NCBI GenBank assembly: GCA_016928525.1
Contig: JAFGKO010000105.1
Span: 1-5,071 of the forward strand
Direction of reading: 5' to 3'
DNA: 5,071 nucleotides
DNA from: Anaerolineales bacterium
Lineage (GTDB): Bacteria > Chloroflexota > Anaerolineae > Anaerolineales > Villigracilaceae
Of the stretch, positions 1 to 5,051 are shown one piece after another (positions within the stretch are counted from its first letter, which is position 1; every line of letters begins with the position of its first letter). The position numbers were made by a program, and so were the translations under genes. The notes under the pieces are model-generated. The model searched no databases. It saw only the letters and a list, made by a program, of their open reading frames with translations, and was not told the origin of the DNA.

Positions 1-1
1 A

Positions 2-430
2 GTTCGGGCACTCGACGCCGGAGCCGATGACTACCTGACCAAGCCGTTCGGTGCGGACGAGCTGCTGGCCCGCATCAGGGTGTCGCTGCGGCACCTGGCC
101 AGGCAGGAATCCGGACAAGAGGATGTCATCTTCAATACAGGCAAACTCAGGGTGGATTTCAGCAAGCGCCAGGTCTTCCGGAATGGTGAAGAGGTTCATC
201 TCACTCCTATCGAATATAGTTTGCTCTCCATCCTGATCCGCCATTCCGACAAGGTGGTGACTCACGCGCAACTGCTGCGGGAAGTCTGGGGGCCGCGTCA
301 GGCCAACCAGGTGCAGTACCTGCGGGTCTACATGGCCCAGTTGCGGCAAAAGCTCGAAGATGACCCGGCCCGGCCCGTCTATTTCATCAACGAACCCGGG
401 ATTGGTTACCGCTTCAGGTCGTCGGATTAA
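2..430 (+). CDS. kdpE: KdpE-like OmpR-family response regulator, C-terminal part (5' end cut by the window)
   Basis: The visible 142 residues, in the frame starting at base 2, are the end of a receiver domain followed by a complete OmpR/PhoB-type winged-helix DNA-binding domain. The receiver end shows ALDAGADDYLTKPF, with the conserved lysine of the phosphorylation site at visible residue 14; the acceptor aspartate lies upstream of the window. The DNA-binding part carries LTPIEYSLL, a QLLREVWGP recognition-helix region, YLRVYMAQLRQKLE and a GIGYRF wing ending. These are close to E. coli KdpE, the cytosolic partner of the K+/turgor sensor kinase KdpD that activates kdpFABC. Here the gene is followed by ktrBA instead, so its targets may include Ktr; that is inference. 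The sensor gene, if present, must lie upstream. The GTG at 80 is an internal valine codon. Another OmpR-family regulator is possible but the KdpE resemblance is strong. Confidence 0.9.
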   Translation, partial: VRALDAGADDYLTKPFGADELLARIRVSLRHLARQESGQEDVIFNTGKLRVDFSKRQVFRNGEEVHLTPIEYSLLSILIRHSDKVVTHAQLLREVWGPRQANQVQYLRVYMAQLRQKLEDDPARPVYFINEPGIGYRFRSSD

Positions 431-449
431 CCCTGCAGGAGAAGACAGA

Positions 450-479
450 ATGCAAAAGGTGAAGGAGGTGGCTCCATGA
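450..479 (+). CDS. Possible 9-codon leader ORF overlapping the next start
   Basis: An ATG at 450 has an AGGAG at 437-441 eight bases before it and opens a reading frame of nine codons (MQKVKEVAP). Its TGA stop overlaps the ATG of the following lipoprotein gene in an ATGA arrangement (476-479). The ribosome-binding site of the downstream gene lies inside this small frame, so translating it could couple to, or keep open, the downstream start. A frame this short arises easily by chance, and nothing shows that it is translated. Confidence 0.25.
   Translation: MQKVKEVAP
462..469 (+). promoter_or_regulatory. Strong Shine-Dalgarno for the 204-residue lipoprotein
   Basis: AAGGAGGT at 462-469 is nearly the full anti-16S complement and sits six bases before the ATG at 476. 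It fixes the start of the lipoprotein gene. By contrast, ktrB, two bases after the end of that gene, has only a distant AGGA at 1077-1080. Confidence 0.8.
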
Positions 480-1090
480 GACCTACTATTATGGCTGCGT
501 TGGTCTGTGCGCTATTGATCCTGATTGGATGTCAAGACAGTAGCGTCGAGCGAGGAGCATGGGTGCCCGCGCTTGAGGACACAGGCTTTTCTCATCTCAA
601 ATCGGCTGGAGACAGACTGCAAGCCTCATTGTCGGAGCTCCAGTCGGATCTGAACCAGGGAAAGATAGAAAATGCTCGCCAAGAGATCGAGAAGGCCCAG
701 ATACATATCCGTGCCCTGGTTTATTACGACATCCCGATCACCGAGATTCGTCAACTGGTTTATGACGCCGGCCGACTTCACGCTCTTAATCGTCAGGATG
801 CGACGATTGAACATCTGAACCGGGCGGACCATCTGTTGGGCGAGATAGATGCCCACGGCAATTCATCGCTGCACCAGGCGCTGCAGGAACCTCGGGTCAT
901 GATCGAAAAGCTTCGCGAAACCCTGGAGCAGGAACATCAGACCACCTCGACCAAGTATCTTGTGGAGTTATCTCATTTGGCTGCCGCACAATTCAGCGAC
1001 CTCGGCCACAAGGTCAACATGATGGCAATTAAGGGGGATCTCATCCTCTCCGGGGTTGAATTTAACCAAACGAAACAGGATTCCAAGTAG
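476..1090 (+). CDS. Predicted helical lipoprotein of unknown function, upstream of ktrB
   Basis: The 204-residue product starts with a short signal peptide and a canonical lipobox, L16-I17-G18-C19, so it should be lipidated at Cys19. The next residue is Gln rather than Asp, which favours the outer membrane if this is a Gram-negative cell. The mature part is rich in charged, heptad-like stretches, for example LQASLSELQSDLNQGKIENA and IEKLRETLEQEH, so it is probably mostly alpha-helical with possible coiled coils at about residues 43-75 and 135-155. I do not recognise the family. The pattern loosely recalls YfdX-type helical proteins, but not enough to name it. The start is set by a strong ribosome-binding site. 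The gene lies 45 bases after the KdpE-like gene and only two bases before ktrB, so it is very probably co-transcribed and may couple translation to ktrB. Confidence 0.82.
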   Translation: MRPTIMAALVCALLILIGCQDSSVERGAWVPALEDTGFSHLKSAGDRLQASLSELQSDLNQGKIENARQEIEKAQIHIRALVYYDIPITEIRQLVYDAGRLHALNRQDATIEHLNRADHLLGEIDAHGNSSLHQALQEPRVMIEKLRETLEQEHQTTSTKYLVELSHLAAAQFSDLGHKVNMMAIKGDLILSGVEFNQTKQDSK

Positions 1091-1092
1091 GC

Positions 1093-2475
1093 ATGAACTC
1101 ATCTCGTGCAATCAAAAGAATCAAAAACCTCTCGCCAGCCCAGGCGCTGATTTTCTATTACGCTGGCGCCATTCTGCTCGGTACCCTGCTGCTGGCCACG
1201 CCATGGGCGGCCCATGGTGAGCCGCTTTCTTTTCTCGACGCCCTGTTTACCGCTACTTCGGCCCAGTGCGTCACCGGTCTGATCGTAGTGGATACCGGGA
1301 CTAAACTGACTCTCTTTGGACAATGCGTGGTTCTGGCCCTGATCCAGGTCGGCGGTCTGGGGATCATGACCTTCTCGGTCTACCTGTTTATCTACCTTAA
1401 AGTCGGAGTCAGCGCCCGGGGCCGTTGGATTATCCACGAGACCCTGATGCACACCCCGGTTAGTTCCTGGCGCGACTTGATTCGGGGGATATTTCTCATG
1501 ACTATGGTCATCGAGGCGGCCGGGGCGTTGCTGCTTGCCTTCGCCTTTGTCCCGGTCCTTGGTTTCTGGGAGGGGATCTACAGTGCCCTTTTTCATTCCA
1601 TTTCGGCGTTTTGCAATGCCGGATTCTCCCTGTTTACCGACAGCCTGATCGGATTCCGTGACAACCCGTTGGTCAACCTGACGGTCATGGGGCTGATCAT
1701 TCTTGGCGGGATCGGCTTTCTGGTGATCCGGGAATTGATCCAGGTTGGGGTGGTCCGCGCCAAGAAACGTTCCCAGCGACCGAAACTCTCTTTGCATACC
1801 AAAATCGTGCTGGTCGCCAGTTCTTTTCTGGTCGTCTATGGCACGGTGATGATCGGCTGGCTGGAGAGCGGGAATTCCCTGGCCGGCATGCCGTTTATGG
1901 AGGGCTTTTGGACCGCTATGTTTCAATCGGTAACGGCCCGCACGGCTGGGTTCAACACCATCGATTTGAACGCCTTTCGAGCGCCCACTGTTTTCCTGGT
2001 CATCTTTCTGATGTTTGTCGGGGCGTCCCCGGGGTCGGCCGGCGGAGGTGTCAAAACCACCAGCATGGCGCTGTTCTTCGCGATTTTCTATAACCGGCTC
2101 AGGGGTAACCAGCACACCAGCCTCTTCCGCCGCACCATCCCGGATGAAGTGATCACCAAGGCGTTGGCCCTGGTGCTGCTTGCCATCATCCTGATTGCGC
2201 TGGCTTTGTTCGGGCTGATGATCGTGCAGACGCCTGATACAGCCCATGAAAACACGCGGGAATTTCTGGGTTACACCTTCGAGGCGTTTTCCGCTTTCGG
2301 AACCGTCGGGCTGTCGATTGGGGCGACGGCCAAACTGAATTCCCTCGGCAAGCTCATCATCATCGTGCTGATGTTTATCGGCAGGGTGGGACTTCTGACG
2401 TTGGCTTTCGCTATCGCCGGACGTACCCGGCGTCATGCCCCGCGCTACGCCGAAGAAAACATCATGATCGGATAA
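1093..2475 (+). CDS. ktrB: KtrB-type potassium uptake channel subunit (Trk/Ktr/HKT superfamily)
   Basis: This 460-residue integral membrane protein is the ion-conducting subunit of a Ktr system, which imports K+ and in many bacteria needs Na+. It shows the fourfold M1-P-M2 repeat of the superfamily. The four selectivity-filter loops read CVTGL (residues 59-63), CNAGF (174-178), RTAGF (283-287) and GTVGL (403-407), each with its filter glycine (62, 177, 286, 406). The third repeat has the flexible gating-loop signature GASPGSAGGGVKTTS (310-324). The conserved arginine of the fourth repeat is in GRVGLLT (Arg431). Length and the RYAEENIMIG tail fit KtrB better than the longer TrkH, which has two extra helices. 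The ATG at 1093 follows the lipoprotein stop by two bases and has only a weak, distant AGGA, suggesting translational coupling. ktrA follows 14 bases downstream. TrkH/TrkG-type naming is the only real alternative. Confidence 0.95.
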   Translation: MNSSRAIKRIKNLSPAQALIFYYAGAILLGTLLLATPWAAHGEPLSFLDALFTATSAQCVTGLIVVDTGTKLTLFGQCVVLALIQVGGLGIMTFSVYLFIYLKVGVSARGRWIIHETLMHTPVSSWRDLIRGIFLMTMVIEAAGALLLAFAFVPVLGFWEGIYSALFHSISAFCNAGFSLFTDSLIGFRDNPLVNLTVMGLIILGGIGFLVIRELIQVGVVRAKKRSQRPKLSLHTKIVLVASSFLVVYGTVMIGWLESGNSLAGMPFMEGFWTAMFQSVTARTAGFNTIDLNAFRAPTVFLVIFLMFVGASPGSAGGGVKTTSMALFFAIFYNRLRGNQHTSLFRRTIPDEVITKALALVLLAIILIALALFGLMIVQTPDTAHENTREFLGYTFEAFSAFGTVGLSIGATAKLNSLGKLIIIVLMFIGRVGLLTLAFAIAGRTRRHAPRYAEENIMIG

Positions 2476-2489
2476 CAGGAGAAACATCT

Positions 2490-3152
2490 ATGAAAAAGAA
2501 ATTTTGCGTCATCGGTTTGGGAAATTTTGGTTCGCACATCGTGTCCACCCTGTACGATGAAGGGCATGAGGTGACCGCCATCGACACCGACAAAGACAAG
2601 GTTCAGGCCGTCAAGGATATCTGTGACTACGCGATTCTGGGGGACGCCGCCAACAAGGAATTTCTGGCATCTCAGGGGGTACAGGAGATGGAAGCCGTCG
2701 TGGTTTCAACCGGCGAGCATTCCCATTTGTCGACCCTGATGATCCTTTATTTGAAAGAACTGAAAGTGCCACGCATTGTGGTCAAGGCAATTAGCGAAGA
2801 CCATGGGCGCATTCTCGATAGGGTGGGTGCGACAGATGTCATCTATCCAGAAAAAGACATGGCGATTCGCGTTGCTCGAAACTTGTCGAGTCCCAATGTC
2901 CTGGAATTTATCCCGCTTGCGGAGGAGTACTCATTATCGGAAACCGCGCCACCAAAACACTTCATGGGGAAAACCCTCATTGAGCTTGATCTCCGGAAAA
3001 AATTCCATCTGACCATCATTGCTATCAAAGATGTCCTGACCGATCAGTTTATCCCAGCGCCGCCGCCTACCTACAAAATCAAGGACAGCGATATCCTGAT
3101 CATTCTGGGGAAAACAGACGATATCGATAAAGCACTGGAAGCTAAAAAGTAG
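2490..3152 (+). CDS. ktrA: KtrA-type RCK potassium channel regulatory subunit
   Basis: The 220-residue cytosolic protein has the two-domain layout of KtrA. An N-terminal Rossmann RCK domain carries GLGNFG (residues 9-14) and the acidic end of the second strand (Asp32) for nucleotide binding. A C-terminal RCK_C domain spans about residues 135-220. The hinge segment YPEKDMAIRVARNLSSPNVL (119-138) closely matches Bacillus KtrA, including a glutamate (Glu121) at the place of the divalent-cation-binding residue known there. KtrA family members form octameric rings under the KtrB dimer; ATP or ADP binding gates the pore, and in Firmicutes the C-domain binds c-di-AMP. Whether c-di-AMP applies here cannot be judged. 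An AGGAG at 2477-2481 sits eight bases before the ATG. At 220 residues it is a single RCK copy, not the duplicated TrkA of about 458 residues. Confidence 0.95.
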   Translation: MKKKFCVIGLGNFGSHIVSTLYDEGHEVTAIDTDKDKVQAVKDICDYAILGDAANKEFLASQGVQEMEAVVVSTGEHSHLSTLMILYLKELKVPRIVVKAISEDHGRILDRVGATDVIYPEKDMAIRVARNLSSPNVLEFIPLAEEYSLSETAPPKHFMGKTLIELDLRKKFHLTIIAIKDVLTDQFIPAPPPTYKIKDSDILIILGKTDDIDKALEAKK

Positions 3153-3172
3153 ACGAATTGAGAGGTGTCCGC

Positions 3173-3430
3173 GTGAAAACTTTATTGCTGCTCGTTATCA
3201 CAGTGCTGGTCTTGGGTGGCTGCTCGCAAAGAGAGCAGAGCCAGCCTGATCCACCGGAGAATAAACGGTTCAAGGCTTTGGAGAAATTTGAATTCCTTGG
3301 CAATAAAGCCCAGGTGGTTGTGGATAGCGAAACGGGAATCAAATACCTCTATATCTGGGAGGGGGGCTCCAATGGTGGCCCGGCGATCACCCGACTTTGG
3401 AAGAAAAACGACGACGAAATCCCCAAATAG
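3173..3430 (+). CDS. Small lipoprotein with DUF6440-like domain, downstream of ktrA
   Basis: The 85-residue product has a signal peptide VKTLLLLVITVLVLGGC with lipobox L14-G15-G16-C17, followed by Ser, so it is a probable outer-membrane lipoprotein. After a polar linker (about residues 18-30) comes a compact domain with VVVDSETGIKYLYI (48-61) and a glycine-rich GGSNGGPAITRLW (64-76). This matches my recollection of the DUF6440 pattern (conserved DxETGvxYL, then a Gly-rich turn and a Leu-rich end), whose function is unknown. I chose the GTG at 3173 because AGAGGTG at 3161-3167 is correctly spaced before it and it gives a clean signal peptide; a TTG at 3158 would add five residues without a better site. 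It begins 20 bases after ktrA and is probably the last gene of the unit. A role in K+ uptake is guilt by association only. Confidence 0.8.
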   Translation: MKTLLLLVITVLVLGGCSQREQSQPDPPENKRFKALEKFEFLGNKAQVVVDSETGIKYLYIWEGGSNGGPAITRLWKKNDDEIPK

Positions 3431-3483
3431 GCGTGTCTTCTAGGGCGATATGCGACGAATATGTCGACCATGGTCAACCGGAC

Positions 3484-3511
3484 TTGATTGATTTAAGAAA
3501 CAAGGTAAATT
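3484..3511 (+). promoter_or_regulatory. Possible sigma-70-type promoter
   Basis: TTGATT at 3484-3489 and TAAATT at 3506-3511 are separated by 16 bases and resemble -35 and -10 elements (TTGACA/TATAAT). Transcription would start near 3518 and run into the terminator at 3640-3679. Matches of this quality are common in AT-rich spacers, so this is weak evidence by itself. Confidence 0.25.
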
Positions 3512-3517
3512 GCCATC

Positions 3518-3679
3518 AAAACCGTCAGAAGTTCTTTGAAAACTGTGGGCAACGTTTAACAATGTGAGAAAAGGGAGCAAGAGAGATCTCTGAGGGCTAT
3601 GTCATTGAAAGAGTTGCGACCGGGGAGCCATTAATACATGAGGCCGATTTCTTCAATGAGATCGGCCTCTTTTGGTTTT
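3518..3679 (+). ncRNA. Candidate small RNA of about 160 nt (or 3' UTR of the ktr operon)
   Basis: A promoter-like element ends just upstream and a strong intrinsic terminator closes the segment, with no good open reading frame between them. Inside are a small hairpin at 3552-3565 (ACGTT/AATGT), a perfect palindrome AGAGATCTCT at 3582-3591, and several unpaired-looking GGGA or GGGG stretches. TCATTGAA at 3602-3609 is the exact reverse complement of TTCAATGA at 3652-3659 in the terminator loop, so an alternative fold or pseudoknot is possible. I could not match it to 6S RNA, SRP RNA, or a riboswitch class I can recall. The simpler alternative is that this is the long untranslated tail of the operon mRNA ending at the same terminator. 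Confidence 0.25.
3640..3679 (+). terminator. Rho-independent terminator
   Basis: GAGGCCGAT (3640-3648) pairs perfectly with ATCGGCCTC (3661-3669). The stem can extend by one G-U and two further pairs to 12 bp, closing a 6-base loop TTCAAT (3652-3657). It is followed by TTTTGGTTTT (3670-3679). The reverse direction lacks a T-run, so it acts on the plus strand. It is the first convincing terminator after the potassium cluster and ends either that operon's mRNA or a separate small RNA. Confidence 0.85.
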
Positions 3680-3736
3680 ATCATTAGAGTCGCTAGAAGA
3701 TTGCTTTTGATAATTCTTTTAAAATTAATGGCTTAG

Positions 3737-3751
3737 CGGTTCGAGTCCGGT
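3737..3751 (+). other. tRNA T-arm-like fragment
   Basis: The segment contains GGTTCGAGTCC (3738-3748), the typical tRNA T-stem/T-loop core. With flanking bases, four of five stem pairs form around the TTCGAGT loop (3740-3746). No matching acceptor stem, D-arm or anticodon arm is found in the 75 bases upstream and no CCA follows, so it is not a functional tRNA. It may be a remnant of integration at a tRNA 3' end, or chance. Confidence 0.3.
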
Positions 3752-3867
3752 ATGGATGAATATATTCTGTTAATGCTTATTATGAGGAAACCCACGCTTG
3801 ATTTTGATATTAAACCCGCCACCCGTAAGAAACTTCTGAGGACTTGTGCGACCCCCTGTGTCAGCAA

Positions 3868-4791
3868 TTATTGTGTTTTGCTGCCGGTGTCAGGAATGAT
3901 TATCAATCGGGGGGATTGCGTGCGGCTTAGAAAATCAGACTTATAAGTCGGTTCGATGCCGAACTTCATTGGACCGATAAAATGTCCTCCCTGGTTCTTG
4001 AGCCTAAAATACCGTGTATCACCTGCCGCGCACTCAAAGGGATAATCGATCACGCTCGTACCCTTGCCTGGCACAAGAGGGTGTCCAGGTAGCGGTACTC
4101 GCGGTACTGTGTTTTGAAACCATGACGGCTCCATGCAGGAGAGAATATGCTTCCCAGGGGGGATTTCCAAACGAAAATAGCGATTATTCGGGACCCGCTG
4201 CAGGAAGTGCTGGTCAAGGTAAAGCCTACAATCAACTCCTGCGTGCAGATCCTTATCCGCTGCAACCACCATCAGTGTGCAGACATCTGCCGTTTCAGTG
4301 ATATTCACCATGGACGCACTTTCGGCGGGCGGGGCCAATAGGACATGGAGGTATTGTATTTCAAGACCTTTCGTATCCCCCATGCAATCGTTCGGGCAAT
4401 TTGGCTCGCCGTAAGTAGCGTGGTAAGTGACGCCTGAGACAAGATCCGCCGGCCCGTAGACAACCAGCAACGTAGCTAGTTCAAATTCGGGGCCGAGAGG
4501 AACCGGGAACAAGACGTCGAATAGTCTCTGGCGCATAACATAACCGTAATAAAGTTCGGCATCCCACGCGGCACTCGAATACAGGGGCTCGCCAAGGAGT
4601 GCCCTGATGTCATTCTTCGTCGATAATCCCGGTGTGATTTCTGACATTTTCGCTTTTAGCGGGGTCTCTTTGCCAAAGTAGACAGGGATTCCGCAGCCAG
4701 GCTGCACAACCAGAATTAGCAGGACTATGAGACTTCTTGCATACTTTGATCGCAGCCAGGAAAAAATAAATAGACAGAAATGATTGGACAT
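3868..4791 (-). CDS. Predicted lipoprotein with BamE/SmpA-like N-terminal motif and DUF2846-like C-terminal region
   Basis: The 307-residue product has a positively charged N-terminus, a hydrophobic stretch SLIVLLILVV (residues 20-29) and VQPGC ending at Cys33, a near-lipobox with an unusual Gln-Pro before Gly-Cys. Lipidation is likely but not certain. Residues 52-69 (ITPGLSTKNDIRALLGEP), followed by aromatic-rich YYGYV, match the BamE/SmpA/OmlA pattern of outer-membrane lipoproteins (G-x-T/S, then LLGxP). Residues about 185-265 show CRLYLD, NNRYFRLEIPPGKHIL and FECAAGDTRYFRLK, resembling DUF2846, a beta-rich domain of bacterial lipoproteins. Cysteines 132, 136, 171, 188, 219 and 254 could form disulfides in the periplasm. 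Function is unknown. The gene points toward the potassium cluster on the opposite strand and has no visible operon partner. Its ribosome-binding site is weak (GAGAGA about 10 bases upstream). Confidence 0.75.
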   Translation of the reverse strand: MSNHFCLFIFSWLRSKYARSLIVLLILVVQPGCGIPVYFGKETPLKAKMSEITPGLSTKNDIRALLGEPLYSSAAWDAELYYGYVMRQRLFDVLFPVPLGPEFELATLLVVYGPADLVSGVTYHATYGEPNCPNDCMGDTKGLEIQYLHVLLAPPAESASMVNITETADVCTLMVVAADKDLHAGVDCRLYLDQHFLQRVPNNRYFRLEIPPGKHILSCMEPSWFQNTVPRVPLPGHPLVPGKGTSVIDYPFECAAGDTRYFRLKNQGGHFIGPMKFGIEPTYKSDFLSRTQSPRLIIIPDTGSKTQ

Positions 4792-4802
4792 GAACTTTCT
4801 CT

Positions 4803-4830
4803 CAAAGGGTCGCCTTTGGACTCCAAAAGG
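4803..4830 (-). promoter_or_regulatory. Competing hairpins in the leader of the BamE-like gene
   Basis: In the minus-strand transcript the segment complementary to 4813-4819 (CCAAAGG) can pair with CCTTTTGG upstream (4823-4830, one bulge, 3-base loop) or with CCTTTG downstream (4803-4808, 6 bp, 4-base loop). The two pairings exclude each other. The second lies directly before the weak ribosome-binding region, 11 bases from the ATG. This could tune translation, but short dyads of this size also occur by chance. Confidence 0.3.
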
Positions 4831-5005
4831 GCCCGTATATTAACTATACAATTCCAATTCTTTCCGACATCCAGAAGTCACAATTTGTTCGATTGAACTA
4901 TGCATAGATTGTCATTGTCAAAACTTAGCTGTTGAGGCTGAAACAATGGCAGCCTAGTCTGTCCATTCATCTCGTTTTGCAAATATGAAGTGGCTACACT
5001 ATCCC

Positions 5006-5050
5006 GGACACACAAATTAAGGCAAAATGCCTGACAATGGAGGTGTGTCC
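5006..5050 (+). repeat. Inverted repeat covering the transposase ribosome-binding site
   Basis: GGACACAC (5006-5013) is the exact reverse complement of GTGTGTCC (5043-5050). A second nested stem AGGCA/TGCCT (5020-5024 with 5028-5032) lies between them. The outer stem takes up the last base of the GGAGG Shine-Dalgarno (5039-5043) and ends two bases before the start codon. The folded transcript would restrict ribosome access. Confidence 0.55.
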
Positions 5051-5051
5051 A

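Larger units (their letters stand above)
3431..3867. other. 437-base intergenic stretch with terminator, possible small RNA and tRNA-like scrap
   Basis: No convincing protein gene lies here. The first 50 bases hold a perfect 10-bp palindrome GACCATGGTC (3466-3475) and no T-run, so no terminator directly follows the DUF6440-like gene. A possible promoter (3484-3511), a possible small RNA (3518-3679) and a terminator (3640-3679) come next. From about 3680 the sequence becomes clearly richer in A and T and carries a T-arm-like piece at 3737-3751. A short plus-strand reading frame from 3752 runs into the antisense of the following gene and has no ribosome-binding site, so I do not call it. Confidence 0.6.

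Noticed and set aside
1099..2487. A 462-codon open frame on the minus strand opposite ktrB
   Set aside because: It is the antisense shadow of ktrB: its composition (many His, Gln, Asp, Arg, Gly) is what GC-rich antisense frames give, it has no recognisable motif, and the plus-strand protein is unmistakable.
3158..3172. Upstream TTG as start for the DUF6440-like lipoprotein
   Set aside because: The GTG at 3173 has a better placed ribosome-binding site and gives a standard signal peptide.
3466..3475. Perfect palindrome GACCATGGTC
   Set aside because: It is not followed by a T-run and stands alone; a 10-bp palindrome with no second copy is too little for an operator call.
3531..3545. GTTCTTTGAAAACTG, similar to sequences in rRNA operon leaders and spacers (boxA-like)
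   Set aside because: No 16S, 23S, 5S or tRNA gene lies nearby, so the resemblance is probably accidental or at most part of the candidate small RNA.
3752..3946. A 64-codon plus-strand frame after the terminator
   Set aside because: It has no ribosome-binding site, shows no motif, and its last 80 bases overlap the minus-strand lipoprotein gene.
4014..4301. A 95-codon plus-strand frame inside the BamE-like gene
   Set aside because: It lies entirely antisense to a better supported gene and its product has no recognisable features.
4693..4760. GCAGCCAGG occurring twice 59 bases apart, the first within the dyad GCAGCC-A-GGCTGC
   Set aside because: Both copies lie in coding sequence and are explained by the Trp-Leu and Pro-Gly-Cys codons; two copies of 9 bases do not make a repeat family.
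4935..4955. Small hairpin AGGCTG/CAGCCT in the spacer before the insertion sequence
   Set aside because: A 6-bp stem with a 9-base loop and no T-run fits neither a terminator nor a clear operator.
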